Source of the DNA: a virus
DNA length: 64,000 nt
Strand: one strand, 5' to 3'
IMG/VR virus record: IMGVR_UViG_3300017991_000056
Location: 62,001-126,000 of that record
Shown piece by piece: positions 56,101 through 64,000 of the stretch; the first letter of the stretch is position 1, and each line of letters opens with the position of its first letter. Under the pieces are notes generated by a model, which ran no database searches, was not told the DNA's origin, and saw only the letters and a list, made by a program, of their open reading frames with translations. A program made the position numbers and the translations under genes.

Positions 56101-57992
56101 TTCTGGCCCTGGACGTCCACGAGGCCAACGCGGTGACGAAGAAGCTGGAGCCGCTGAAGTCGTTCGAGGTCGGGGACGAGGGCGACGAGGAGATCGTCGA
56201 CAAGATGGACCTGGACGACGTCTGCGCCCACTACCCGGAGCTGGCCGACTACCTGGACCGCAACCCGGAGGTCCGCTTCCATGCCGAGATCATCCGGAAC
56301 CAGGTCAGCAACATGGGCAAGCACGCGGGTGGCGTCATCATATCGGGGAGTAGCCTGAAGGGGCGCATCCCGGTCCTGAGGGACTCCAAGGGCGGCATCC
56401 TGTCCGCCTGGGCCGAGTCCGGCACTGTGCAGGAGCTCAGCGAGCTCGGCCTGGTGAAGTACGACATCCTGGGGCTCAACAACCTCCCGGTGATAGCCGA
56501 TTGCATCAGCTTCATCGAGGACAGGCATGGGGTCAGGCCGATTCGGGACGAGATTCCTATTGACGACCGGAACTCCATCCGGCAGGAGGCCAGGAGGGAC
56601 CTGGTTGGCATCTTCCAGTTCGAGAACCCGGCCACGATGCCGATAGTGGCCGAGGTGGGCATGGAGTCGCTGAACGACGTGGCCGCGATCACGTCCCTCA
56701 TCCGGCCTGGTCCGAAGGACATGGGCATGGACATGGAGTACGCCAGGAGGAAGCACGGGCAGCCGTACGAGGTGCTCGACTGCATCCGGGAGATACTGGC
56801 GCCGACCTACGGGATCATCGTCTACCAGGAGCAGATGATGCAGATAAGCCAGGCCCTCTGCGGTTTCGACGGGCCCAAGGCTAACAGGCTTCGGCGCGCG
56901 TGCGGGAAGAAGAACGTGGAGCTGATGAGGAGCGTCAAGGAGGACTTTGTCAACGGGGCGCAGCCGAGGATCGACTCCGGTGAGGTGACGACGAGGCAGG
57001 TGGAGGACCTGTGGGAGTTGGTCGTGAAATTCGCAAAATACGGGTTCAACAAATCACACGCGATCACCTACAGCGCGATCACGACGGTGGAGCTGTGGCT
57101 GAAGCACAACTACCTGGTGGAGTACATGGCGGCGCTGCTCAACAACACGAAGCAGGGCAAGAAGAAGCACGGCTCCTCGAACATCCTGGTCCGGTACGTC
57201 AACTACGCCAGGCGCCGGGGGATCGACATGCTGCCCCCGGACGTCTCCAGGAGCGGCGTGGGGTTCAGGCTGGAGGGGCCGTCCATCCGGTTCTCGCTGG
57301 GGCACGTCAAGAACGTGGCGACGTCGGCGACGGAGATCGAGGCGGCGCAGCCGTTCACGGGCATCGAGGATTTCAACGCTCGGGTGATGGCGACCGTCAA
57401 CCGGAAGCAGAAGGACGGGACCTACAAGGCGACGAAGCAGAAGCTCAACAAGAGGGTCTTTGAGAGCTTGCTGTATGCTGGGGCTTTTGACTCTTTCGGT
57501 GCCCGGAACGAGGTGGCGGCCAAGTTCGCCGAGCTGCGAAAGCAGAAGACGCCCCCCGTCGAGCTGTCGGACGACGAGTGGCTGGAGAAGGAGCGCGAGA
57601 TGTGCGGGCTCGTGATGTCGGTCGACCCGCTGGTGAAGAGGTGCGGGGCCCTGATATCGGAGGCCAAGGCCCAGACCATAGGGGAGGAGGCGATCCGGGA
57701 CAGGGTGCGCCTCTTCGGCCGGATAGACTCGATTGTCAACCACACGTCCAGGAACGGGAACCCGATGTGGAAGGTGTTTCTGGACGACGGGATAGACTCG
57801 ATCATGTTCTACGTGTTCGAGGGTGGAAAGCAGAGGTTCAAGGACGAGTTCGAGACTGGCGACGTGGCGCTGGTCCCGATGAAGAGGTTCGAGGATGGCG
57901 GCCAACGCTTCTTCGACGACGATGGTGATTGCGTGGTGTTCACAAAGGAGGACGTTGATGATGCTGAAGCCGGGAGACTGTCTCAGGGTTAA
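53049..57992 (+). CDS. dnaE: DNA polymerase III alpha subunit (C family), with intein
   Basis: 1647 aa including a 387-residue intein; about 1260 after splicing. Start ATG 53049 after GAGAGGTGG. An N-terminal PHP domain has S-L-H-H-H-D-E-F-S and T-N-H-G-S, then C-E-M-Y-V after the intein. The palm shows Y-G-R-G-S-A-A-G-S-L and the catalytic P-D-I-D-T-D-F, followed by H-A-G-G-V-I-I, I-F-Q-F-E-N and H-A-I-T-Y-S-A-I. A C-terminal OB fold (R-L-F-G-R-I-D-S-I-V) is present. It is the phage replicase; no clamp or clamp loader is recognised in the window. Confidence 0.95.
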   Translation: MVDLQTFYDGCGTPEGQRLGSWKAVLLVVPLEDFCVDDYVAQLGLDRAEVAVTWEKDGVDIVQEMMLAKAAVVVQCSARFSRKFPHVANPWAIDDALRERVHAALPDAYVSLHHHDEFSIRDGLGRVEDLVKLLKAQGRSFCCVTNHGSVGGWIRQYKACREAGIKAIFGCLTPGQPIFAKNGVKKIEDVRVGDEVLTHNGRFQRVVGCSKRNYSGTVYRIECWGESGLEVTGEHPVMVYGKTSHKWEFGFSWEKPEDIKFGRANMRCSAARSGSKVRGLWRSYAVLPRIPDTEESMIKVLDWVVGYENREGKAYRTRNGPNDTVSNRNFPVEIALTGDWMRMFGLYVAEGSQQHGTVRWTFNNLSDVRAIDFLRTFLKSELGLELVCAGEVSFTDKNGNERVSQASDYYVCSVILQKMMLAMFGAGAKEKKFPISFLGLNKSLLAAFIWGLWEGDANKRGDVLTTSSWELAHLSRLAVAKVKGAAYQVSCVKNGEFDRYDVRWGRTANTDEVYTDSDDSFVYLPIRNVDRRWYDGPVYNLHVEEDNSYVSGVAVHNCEMYVNDYRGDDPELKKASRRSSHLILTARTEEGLYNLIRIHNDAQLDGFYYMPRMNHEAARRWGKGIVATSACLSGEVPRLLMAEPPPQRTPETDVEYEQRCEVAKAVAKKAKTDYEPPERDTGETDAEYLAACAVFVKAAREEAERIYRLYEEAFDEFYVELQIIEYEEQREVNRRLIEFGREVGAKFMLASDSHYLDATHANTHDLLLMMRQGKTVLDKRESEEEVWNFQVANLYYRDAAAMRDVFENGFVDKKGGRHGPFRDDVFTEEVFVEAMANTRRVAVAADPIRFDPTIQLPKLYDNGAEMLRRKVNAGFGERGIGRRVDVQDYLDRVRHEFAVITKLGWADYFLIMDRIVADAKEKFGEWAVGYGRGSAAGSLVSYCLGLTDCDPLEHGLLFERFLDEGRRDAPDIDTDFDPRVREWVKGHIVKVFGEDNVCSIGTYSTYKTRAVILGVARVLALDVHEANAVTKKLEPLKSFEVGDEGDEEIVDKMDLDDVCAHYPELADYLDRNPEVRFHAEIIRNQVSNMGKHAGGVIISGSSLKGRIPVLRDSKGGILSAWAESGTVQELSELGLVKYDILGLNNLPVIADCISFIEDRHGVRPIRDEIPIDDRNSIRQEARRDLVGIFQFENPATMPIVAEVGMESLNDVAAITSLIRPGPKDMGMDMEYARRKHGQPYEVLDCIREILAPTYGIIVYQEQMMQISQALCGFDGPKANRLRRACGKKNVELMRSVKEDFVNGAQPRIDSGEVTTRQVEDLWELVVKFAKYGFNKSHAITYSAITTVELWLKHNYLVEYMAALLNNTKQGKKKHGSSNILVRYVNYARRRGIDMLPPDVSRSGVGFRLEGPSIRFSLGHVKNVATSATEIEAAQPFTGIEDFNARVMATVNRKQKDGTYKATKQKLNKRVFESLLYAGAFDSFGARNEVAAKFAELRKQKTPPVELSDDEWLEKEREMCGLVMSVDPLVKRCGALISEAKAQTIGEEAIRDRVRLFGRIDSIVNHTSRNGNPMWKVFLDDGIDSIMFYVFEGGKQRFKDEFETGDVALVPMKRFEDGGQRFFDDDGDCVVFTKEDVDDAEAGRLSQG
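53559..54719 (+). mobile_element. Intein with LAGLIDADG homing endonuclease in the polymerase PHP domain
   Basis: 387 residues inserted between A-I-F-G and C-E-M-Y-V. First residue Cys (block A, C-L-T-P-G), block B with T-G-E-H, block F-like P-V-Y-N-L-H-V-E-E-D-N and final V-A-V-H-N followed by the extein Cys. Two LAGLIDADG-type helices are intact: M-F-G-L-Y-V-A-E-G-S and F-I-W-G-L-W-E-G-D-A. The segment is strikingly AT-richer than the polymerase, a sign of recent horizontal entry. Confidence 0.93.
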
Positions 57993-58305
57993 GACGAAGA
58001 CGCGGGACGACGTGTTCGGGGTCTGTGTCTACAAGGTGCTGGAGGTGGGGATACTGCCTCCGGAGAAGGAGAGGCGCGAGGCTGGAGCCATGGACGGCGT
58101 CAAGTGCGTTATGCTCGGCGGCACCGGGCCGGCCGCGAGGCCGGGCATGACCATCATGGACTCCACCAAGGCCATCTCGCGCGACGTGAAGGCGGGGACG
58201 ACCGAGATCATCAAGGAGGCCGAGGCCGAGCGGGTCGCGGTGCAGTACGCCAAGTCCAAGGACAAGGAGGCTCCGTCGACCGGGGTCACGGAAGTCGATT
58301 GGTGA
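57958..58305 (+). CDS. Hypothetical protein overlapping the polymerase end
   Basis: 115 aa from ATG 57958 (or 57961), overlapping the polymerase by 35 bases. A small N-terminal beta domain (L-K-P-G-D-C-L-R-V-K-T-K-T) and a charged helical C-terminus. No known family. Overlaps the next gene by four bases. Confidence 0.5.
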   Translation: MMLKPGDCLRVKTKTRDDVFGVCVYKVLEVGILPPEKERREAGAMDGVKCVMLGGTGPAARPGMTIMDSTKAISRDVKAGTTEIIKEAEAERVAVQYAKSKDKEAPSTGVTEVDW

Positions 58306-59198
58306 GCGCGGTCACGATAGTCTGCTGCTACCGGACCGGCACGCTTCGCATGATGGAGGCGTGCGCCAGGGCCGTCGTCCGCCACACCAAGATGGACTAC
58401 GAGTTCCTGATCGTGACCCGGGACGCCGAGCCAGGAGAGCTGGACGGCGTCCTGGGGGCCTTCTGTCCCTCCACGGCCATGGTGCTGAGGGTCGACGTGC
58501 TGGACGGGCCAGGGGTCCACGGGAGGATGCTGGACGAGGCCCTGGCGTCAGGCGTGGCGCGCCATGGGGCTCCGTTCGTCCTGACTCTCGACTCCGACTG
58601 CCTGCCGGTGGCCGACGGGTGGCTGGCTGGGCTCCATGCCGGCGTGGTCCGTGCCGGCGTCGGAGCGGCGGGCATCCTGCATCCGTGGGCGCCCCCTCCG
58701 GCCGACATGGGTCGGGACACGATCGAGTGGAGAGTCAGGAGCCAGCACTGCTGGGAGTCGACGCACGTGGCGTGCCAGCTTGTCCCGAGGGAGTTCGCGA
58801 CCCATTTCGGGGTCGGCTTCGCGGACGGGGACGACACGGGCCTGGAGGTGGTCAAGCTGATAAAGACCATGGGGCTCCGGTGCGAGGGTTTCATGCCGAG
58901 CCGGTGCCCGCTCTCCATGACCGACTTCGATCCGGAGCTGAACAGGCAGGTCGGGGTGGTCTACGGGGACATGGTCTACCATCACGGGGGCCACACCAGG
59001 GTGTCGGCGTGCGGCGGCGACGCGGCTCTGAGGAGGAGCTTCGGATGGGCCCTGGACCGGGTCCTGGAGGAGGGCGGGGCGGAGTGGCTGCTGGACGACG
59101 CGGTCTCCCACCGGTACGCCCTGGACCGGGAGGAGGAGGTGGCGGCCGAGAAGATGAAGAGGCTGTTCGGGTTCGACTCGTGGAGGGTTGAGGGATGA
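58302..59198 (+). CDS. Glycosyltransferase-like protein (GT-A fold)
   Basis: 298 aa from GTG 58302, which overlaps the previous stop. Near the N-terminus V-T-I-V-C-C-Y-R-T, then L-T-L-D-S-D-C-L-P (DxD) and later W-E-S-T-H-V-A-C-Q-L match GT2-type GT-A enzymes. The C-terminal helices are unusual. First gene of the sugar-modification cluster. Confidence 0.6.
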   Translation: MSAVTIVCCYRTGTLRMMEACARAVVRHTKMDYEFLIVTRDAEPGELDGVLGAFCPSTAMVLRVDVLDGPGVHGRMLDEALASGVARHGAPFVLTLDSDCLPVADGWLAGLHAGVVRAGVGAAGILHPWAPPPADMGRDTIEWRVRSQHCWESTHVACQLVPREFATHFGVGFADGDDTGLEVVKLIKTMGLRCEGFMPSRCPLSMTDFDPELNRQVGVVYGDMVYHHGGHTRVSACGGDAALRRSFGWALDRVLEEGGAEWLLDDAVSHRYALDREEEVAAEKMKRLFGFDSWRVEG

Positions 59199-59401
59199 GG
59201 ATAGAGAAGCTGGACAGGCATCATTCCGAGTTGCCGACGACCGACGAGGATCGGGAGTTGGGGGCTGAGTTGGCGGGTGAGATTGGCGACACGCTGATCG
59301 ACTTCAAGTCGATGTGGCCGGTTGCGCAGTGGACGGTCGTCGCCAAGGCGTTGAGGATTCACGGGCTCAAGGTGGCAGAACGACGAAAGGGAAAGACATG
59401 A
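59195..59401 (+). CDS. Small hypothetical protein in the sugar cluster
   Basis: 68 aa, overlapping both neighbours by four bases (ATGA junctions). Acidic helical first half and a basic end. No family recognised. Confidence 0.5.
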   Translation: MRIEKLDRHHSELPTTDEDRELGAELAGEIGDTLIDFKSMWPVAQWTVVAKALRIHGLKVAERRKGKT

Positions 59402-60123
59402 AGGGCGTTATACTGGCGGGTGGCAAGGGAACGAGGTTGATGCCGGCGACTAAAGTGACCAACAAGCATCTTTTGCCGGTCGGGGTGAAGCCGATGCTCC
59501 AGCACTGCGTCGAGAAGATGGTGGAGGCCGGGATCGAGGACATCATGGTCGTGACCGGCGGCGAGCACGTGGGCCACATGGCCGAGTTCCTCGGGAGCGG
59601 GGCCGAGTACGGCTGCCAGACCACGTACAGGGTCCAGGACCAGGCTGGCGGGATCGCCGAGGCTCTCGGGCTGGCGCGCGGCTTCGTTCGGGAGGGGGAC
59701 TCCATGTGCGTCCTTCTCGGGGACAACATCTTCAAGGACCCGTTGGGGCCGTTCGTCCAGGCGTTCCTGGAGTACAGGGACGTGGACTACGGGGCGATGG
59801 TGGTGCTCAAGAAGGTGTCCGACCCGTGGCGGTTCGGGGTGGCCGAGGTGAACGCCGAGCTGAGGGAGATCGTCGGCATCGAGGAGAAGCCGGAGAAGCC
59901 GAAGTCGAACATGGCCGTGACTGGAATCTACTTCTATGACAGCTCCGTCTTCGAGATCGTGGACGGCCTGGGGCCGAGTGAGCGGGGAGAGCTGGAGATC
60001 ACGGACGTGAATAACGCGTACCTTATTAGGGGCGAGTTGTCGTTCTCGACCATGAAAGGATGGTGGACCGATGCAGGGACCGAGGAGAGCTACGCCAGGG
60101 CGAACGACCTCGTCCGAGGTTGA
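59398..60123 (+). CDS. RmlA-type glucose-1-phosphate thymidylyltransferase-like protein
   Basis: 241 aa from ATG 59398. The signature V-I-L-A-G-G-K-G-T-R-L at the start, N-K-H-L-L-P-V, later L-L-G-D-N-I-F and a mid-region E-E-K-P-E-K-P-K are typical of the nucleotide-sugar pyrophosphorylases of RmlA/RfbA type (short, bacterial form). It would make an activated sugar from NTP and a sugar-1-phosphate. No dehydratase, epimerase or reductase partner is visible here. Confidence 0.88.
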   Translation: MKGVILAGGKGTRLMPATKVTNKHLLPVGVKPMLQHCVEKMVEAGIEDIMVVTGGEHVGHMAEFLGSGAEYGCQTTYRVQDQAGGIAEALGLARGFVREGDSMCVLLGDNIFKDPLGPFVQAFLEYRDVDYGAMVVLKKVSDPWRFGVAEVNAELREIVGIEEKPEKPKSNMAVTGIYFYDSSVFEIVDGLGPSERGELEITDVNNAYLIRGELSFSTMKGWWTDAGTEESYARANDLVRG

Positions 60124-60373
60124 TGCGACATACGCCTTGACCGTCGACGACGTGGCGATGGCCATGTCGAGGGCGGAAGGGACAAGGGGGCCGGTTGACG
60201 CGGTGGTGGTCTCGGACCACCTGTACGAGAGATTGAGCGCCCAGGCCGTGAAGGTCGGGCCTTTGCCGCACCTGGACCCGGTCCAGACGGGCAGAACTAC
60301 CTTGTTCGGGATGAGGTTGAGGACGGGACCGGAGCCGGGAGAGGTGATAGTCGGAGAGGACGAGGTCCGATGA
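60071..60373 (+). CDS. Small hypothetical protein, start uncertain
   Basis: 100 aa if started at ATG 60071, which lies 53 bases inside the nucleotidyltransferase gene and has no good ribosome site. Later ATG/GTG codons near 60149 would give a shorter product. The visible core (T-V-D-D-V-A-M-A-M-S...G-R-T-T-L-F-G-M-R-L) looks like a small DNA-binding or structural unit. No family recognised. Confidence 0.4.
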   Translation: MQGPRRATPGRTTSSEVDATYALTVDDVAMAMSRAEGTRGPVDAVVVSDHLYERLSAQAVKVGPLPHLDPVQTGRTTLFGMRLRTGPEPGEVIVGEDEVR

Positions 60374-61209
60374 GTGAGTGGATGACACTTGAGGCTGCTA
60401 AACAGCATGCCTTGGAGAAGTTTCACTCGTGTCTGACGGGCGAGGTTTGCGCGGCAGAGCACGGGATGCTGGCTGACTGGCTCGGCGAGCTTCAGAGGCG
60501 CCGGGACCTGGGGGGAATCTCGATCTGCATTCTGACCTGGAACGTGCTTCCCTACACGAAGGTGGCCATCTCCCAGATCAGGAAGCTGACGAGGATGGTC
60601 GACTACGAGATTCTGATCTACGACAACGGGTCCACCGACGGGACGCCGGAGTGGCTGTCGGATCAGGACGATGTGATTCTTCTCAAGGGGGCCAATAACT
60701 CCATGCGGCACGGGGAAGCCTTGGACCGCCTCGTCCGGCACGCCTCGAAGAACATCGCCTGCACCCTCTGCTCAGACGCCTTCCCGGTGAGCCCGGCCTG
60801 GACGACGCCGGCCCTGTTCCTGGACGAGGACACGGTTCTGGCCGGGATTGACAGGGGCTGGGGCCGGAAGCTGAAGAGCTACGTCTGCCCGTCCTACCTG
60901 TTCGGCTGGACGAGATGGGTTCGGGACCATACCTTCATGGACCATTGGCCGGAGACGGACACTGGCGAGCAGATGGCCATCGACTGCGAGGCCGAGGGCA
61001 AGAGGATGAAGATGTGGAAGTATGAGCTGGTGTCGTTCGGGGAGGGCTACAAGCCGAACCCGTGCGACTACGCAGGCTGGGTCTGGCACACGTGGTGGGG
61101 CGGCAGGTCGCAGAGCGTCCCCGGGCTGGCCGGCAAGGAGTTCGAGCCCACTTACCATGCCAGGGCGATAGAGGTCATTGGAGAAAGGTTCGGAATAGAA
61201 GTGAGGTGA
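60370..61209 (+). CDS. GT2-type glycosyltransferase
   Basis: 279 aa, overlapping the previous stop. The core I-S-I-C-I-L-T-W-N-V-L-P-Y, I-L-I-Y-D-N-G-S-T-D-G-T-P and C-T-L-C-S-D-A-F-P match GT2 enzymes; the DxD is replaced by S-D-A. An additional N-terminal helix of 45 residues is present. Acceptor unknown. Confidence 0.75.
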   Translation: MSEWMTLEAAKQHALEKFHSCLTGEVCAAEHGMLADWLGELQRRRDLGGISICILTWNVLPYTKVAISQIRKLTRMVDYEILIYDNGSTDGTPEWLSDQDDVILLKGANNSMRHGEALDRLVRHASKNIACTLCSDAFPVSPAWTTPALFLDEDTVLAGIDRGWGRKLKSYVCPSYLFGWTRWVRDHTFMDHWPETDTGEQMAIDCEAEGKRMKMWKYELVSFGEGYKPNPCDYAGWVWHTWWGGRSQSVPGLAGKEFEPTYHARAIEVIGERFGIEVR

Positions 61210-61212
61210 AAG

Positions 61213-62109
61213 ATGAAGACCCCGACGTTCCCGTTCACGCACGAGTCGGTCCAGGAGGAGCTGTGCGACAGGAGGCTGACGCTGGCGCGCAACATAAAGG
61301 GGAACTCGTACTACCGAAGGATGGGCAGCCTGACGCTGACGCACCCGGGGGACTGGGATGTCGACGGGGGCGCTCTCCTGGTCCTGGACCAGAAGGACCG
61401 GGTGCTGCACCGCCTCGACGGCCTGGAGGCGGGGTACGGCGGCTGCCGGATCGTCGGGGAGGACGTGACGAGCGCAAGCTCGAAAGGTTTCGCCCGGGTC
61501 GCCATCTGGCCGTACGAGCCTCTCGGGACCGACTTCTCGGTGGCGGTGTCGAGCCATGTCGACTATCACGAGCAGACGATGCCGCGGCTGCTGAAGTCGC
61601 TGGCCAGGGCCGGGGTGGAGTCCGGAGACGTCGAGGTTGTCGTCTGCGGGGCCAGGAAGGACCCGAGGGAGGAGGAGCGTGACGGTGTCAGGTTCGTCTT
61701 CGTCCCGTGGGACATGCAGGGCTTCGCGGGGCTGGCGGCAGAGGGGAAAGGGAACAAGTACGTCCTTCTGCTGCACGACACGTGCTCGGTCGACGAGGGC
61801 TTCGCCGAGAGGGTGATGGCGGTGGACGTGGGCGTCCCGCATGACATCATCCTGGCGTCGAACGACAACGAGATTGGACTCTACTCGTCGTGGCTGACCG
61901 GCCAGCTGTCGCTGGAGGACGCGAAGCCGAAGGGTTTCATGAAGCGGCTCAGGCAGATCGCGAGGTCGTGGTCCGTCATGGAGGGGGCGAGACGGAGCCT
62001 CGGGGAGAAGGATGTCTACGGGGGCGGCGTGAAGAGGGAGGTGGTGGCGTACGACGGGCTCGGCGTGAGGAAGTTCTTCGGCGTCTCGGAGTCGGGGGGA
62101 AGGCCGTGA
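61213..62109 (+). CDS. Hypothetical protein in the sugar cluster
   Basis: 298 aa, ATG 61213. N-terminal half unclear. The second half reads S-V-A-V-S-S-H-V-D-Y-H-E-Q-T-M-P-R-L-L-K-S-L, then Y-V-L-L-L-H-D-T-C, which loosely resembles GT2-type folds with a D-T-C in place of DxD. Could be a glycosyltransferase or a carbohydrate-modifying enzyme; low certainty. Confidence 0.45.
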   Translation: MKTPTFPFTHESVQEELCDRRLTLARNIKGNSYYRRMGSLTLTHPGDWDVDGGALLVLDQKDRVLHRLDGLEAGYGGCRIVGEDVTSASSKGFARVAIWPYEPLGTDFSVAVSSHVDYHEQTMPRLLKSLARAGVESGDVEVVVCGARKDPREEERDGVRFVFVPWDMQGFAGLAAEGKGNKYVLLLHDTCSVDEGFAERVMAVDVGVPHDIILASNDNEIGLYSSWLTGQLSLEDAKPKGFMKRLRQIARSWSVMEGARRSLGEKDVYGGGVKREVVAYDGLGVRKFFGVSESGGRP

Positions 62110-62158
62110 GCGTGGCTGCCGTCAGCGGTCGGGTGTGGCCAAGAACAAGAGGTGGGGA

Positions 62159-64000
62159 ATGAGAGAGACGAGCAAGGCGTACAGAAGACGCGTCAAGGAC
62201 CCGTTCTGGGACGAGGTCTTCGTCGGGCGCGGGCTTGACATAGGCTCCGGGGACGATCCGTTCCTGAGCGAGTGGTGGGAGGGCGTGGTCTCGGTGGAGA
62301 CGTTCGACCGCCAGGACGGTAACGCCGAGGAGATACTCCGGTTCCCGAAGGGTCGCAAGGGCGCCTACGACTTCGTGCACTCGTCGAACTGCCTGGAGCA
62401 CATGTCCAGGCCGAGGGACGCCCTCCTCCAGTGGCTCGCGCTGCTGAGGCCGGGAGGCCACCTGGTCCTGACGGTCCCCGACGAGGACCTCTACGAGCAG
62501 GGCGTCTGGCCGTCCAGGTGGAACAGGGATCACAAGTACACCTTCACGATATGGAAGGCCGAGTCGTGGAGCGAGATGTCGGTCAACGTGGCCGAGATGC
62601 TCGCGGGCCTGGATGGCTATCACGTTCGCAGGTTGCAGGTCGTCGACACGGGGTACGACCGTTCCAAGAGGGGCGTCGACCAGACCAGGAGGAGCGACGG
62701 GGCCGAGGCGTTCCTGGAGGTGGTGATACGCCGGGCGCAGGTGGTTCCCGGAAGGGGCGTGTTCAAGCACTCCGGCGCCCGGGGCGACATCATCTACTCG
62801 CTCCCGGCCATGGAGGCTCTCGGCGGGGGCGTCCTGGCGGTGGCGATCGATCCGGAGAGGTACGTCGGCAGGCCGATGAGCGAAAAGGACCTGGCGCAGC
62901 TGGCCGAGCTTCTGAGGAGGCAGCCGTACGTCGAGGACGTGGTAAGGTGGGACGGCTCGGAGCCGGATTGGGACCTGGACCTGTTCAGGGACCTCCCGAC
63001 CGAGGGCGAGCATCTGGCCAGGCAGCACCTCGACAGGTTCGGGGTGGAGCGCGACCTGGCCATGCCGTGGATCGACCCGGGGACGGTTGAGCCTCTGCAC
63101 GAGGCGGATATCGTCGTGGCCAGGAGCTCCAGGTACCACGGGCCCATGGACTGGGCGGTCCTGAAGCCGCACGAGTCCAGATGCGTCTTCGTCGGCTTCG
63201 AGGACGAGCACGAGGCGTTCGTCAAGGAGACCGGGGTCAACGTGGGAATGGCGGGTCCGCTGTCGGTTCTGGAGCTGGCCTCGGTCATCAGGGGGTCAAA
63301 GCTGTTCGTGGGCAATCAGAGCTTCCCGTACGCCATTGCCGAGGCCATGAAGGTGCCGAGGGCCCTGGAGGTCTGCCCGAGCTGCCCGAACTGCATGCCG
63401 AGGGGGCCGGACGGCCATGTCGGGATCACGGCGCGGCTGGTCGACGACCATCTCGGCGACGAGATCGTGCTGGGGCTGCCTGGGGGTGATCCGGTCGAGC
63501 ACAGGCCGTGGAGGGTGGCGACGCCGACGACGAGGTCGGAGCAGCCGAGGAGATGGAAGCCGGTCCCGGGGCGTCCGATGTTCAGCGTGGTCGCGGTCCA
63601 TGACGGGGATGACGTCGATGGCGCCGTCGAGAGGGTCCGAGAGCTTCATGTGAATGACGCCATCGAGGTGCTGATGCTCATTCGCGGCTCGGTGGATCAG
63701 GCGGCGCTGGCCAGGGAGGCCGTGGCGCGGGCCCTCGGGGGTGATGCCGTGTCGGTCGCGTGGACGCCGACCAGGACGTGGGGCGCGGCCATGAACGACG
63801 GCGTGAGCCGGACGTCCGGCGATTTCATCTGCGTCGCGCGTGACGACTTCGAGCCGTGGAAGGGGTGGGTCCGGCATCTGGTCGACCTGTTCAGGGACGA
63901 GCGGGCGGGCCTTGTTGGGACGACGATGGTGACGGACCATGGTTTTCCGCATGTCGACGGGGCTTGCCTGGTCCTGTCCAGGAGGGCATATGAGGAGGTC
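62159..64000 (+). CDS. Methyltransferase-glycosyltransferase fusion (runs off the window)
   Basis: At least 614 codons from ATG 62159 (ribosome site GGTGGGG), continuing past the end. Domain 1 (about 1-190) is a SAM methyltransferase: G-L-D-I-G-S-G-D-D-P, then V-H-S-S-N-C-L-E-H-M, L-R-P-G-G-H-L-V-L-T-V-P. Domain 2 (about 195-450) resembles GT9 enzymes (S-G-A-R-G-D-I-I-Y-S-L-P-A-M; later S-K-L-F-V-G-N-Q-S-F-P-Y-A-I-A-E-A). Domain 3 from about 465 (M-F-S-V-V-A-V-H-D) starts like a GT2. A three-domain sugar-modifying enzyme of this kind would fit addition of methylated glycans to virion or DNA. Confidence 0.75.
   Translation, partial: MRETSKAYRRRVKDPFWDEVFVGRGLDIGSGDDPFLSEWWEGVVSVETFDRQDGNAEEILRFPKGRKGAYDFVHSSNCLEHMSRPRDALLQWLALLRPGGHLVLTVPDEDLYEQGVWPSRWNRDHKYTFTIWKAESWSEMSVNVAEMLAGLDGYHVRRLQVVDTGYDRSKRGVDQTRRSDGAEAFLEVVIRRAQVVPGRGVFKHSGARGDIIYSLPAMEALGGGVLAVAIDPERYVGRPMSEKDLAQLAELLRRQPYVEDVVRWDGSEPDWDLDLFRDLPTEGEHLARQHLDRFGVERDLAMPWIDPGTVEPLHEADIVVARSSRYHGPMDWAVLKPHESRCVFVGFEDEHEAFVKETGVNVGMAGPLSVLELASVIRGSKLFVGNQSFPYAIAEAMKVPRALEVCPSCPNCMPRGPDGHVGITARLVDDHLGDEIVLGLPGGDPVEHRPWRVATPTTRSEQPRRWKPVPGRPMFSVVAVHDGDDVDGAVERVRELHVNDAIEVLMLIRGSVDQAALAREAVARALGGDAVSVAWTPTRTWGAAMNDGVSRTSGDFICVARDDFEPWKGWVRHLVDLFRDERAGLVGTTMVTDHGFPHVDGACLVLSRRAYEEV

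Overview
This is about 64 kb of a large tailed bacteriophage (Caudoviricetes), GC-rich, with every supported gene on the + strand. The phage assignment rests on a 1574-aa tape measure protein, tail and baseplate genes, a collagen-like fibre, and a phage-style replication set (SF2 and DnaB-like helicases, DnaG-like primase, RecA, flap exonuclease, C-family DNA polymerase). Bacterial hosts are indicated by Shine-Dalgarno sites, rho-independent terminators, a sigma-70-like factor and -10-like hexamers. The host cannot be named; AGG looks like the commonest arginine codon. No portal, terminase or major capsid protein is recognisable, so they probably lie upstream of position 1. No tRNA genes or CRISPR arrays were seen.

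Layout. 0-13 kb: small virion or head-tail connector genes interleaved with hypothetical proteins, most of which carry one short helical module (consensus roughly A-R-E-L-x-x-[LM]-A-R-E-[VI]-V) at the N-terminus or internally. 13-20 kb: tail proteins, including one gene split after its fourth codon by a group I intron, and three tail-assembly-chaperone-like genes. 20-32 kb: tape measure, hub/baseplate genes, collagen-like fibre, a glycosyltransferase fusion and a BppU-like protein. 32-58 kb: DNA metabolism and control: SNF2 helicase, DnaB-like helicase, a YhaM-like OB/degenerate-HD protein, primase, sigma factor, a Ski2-like helicase split in two around a uracil-DNA glycosylase gene, a gp32-like SSB, RecA, 5'-3' exonuclease, DNA methyltransferase, P-loop kinase, an FtsZ/tubulin-like GTPase, an Mre11/SbcD-like phosphoesterase, a ParB-like protein and DNA polymerase III alpha carrying an intein. 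58-64 kb: a sugar cluster with several glycosyltransferases, an RmlA-type nucleotidyltransferase and a methyltransferase-glycosyltransferase fusion that runs off the end.

Most striking: (1) two separate homing-endonuclease cassettes, one HNH and one LAGLIDADG fused to a MerR-like HTH, each paired with a gene of the helical-module family and each flanked by a duplicated copy of the downstream gene's translational leader; (2) a group I intron whose predicted splice recreates the N-terminus of the neighbouring tail paralogue; (3) the recurrent helical module itself, whose A-x-E tripeptides suggest a processed capsid-targeting tag; (4) a phage sigma factor together with a repeated GCGTATA(A/G)T motif found only in the replication half; (5) a phage FtsZ-like protein.
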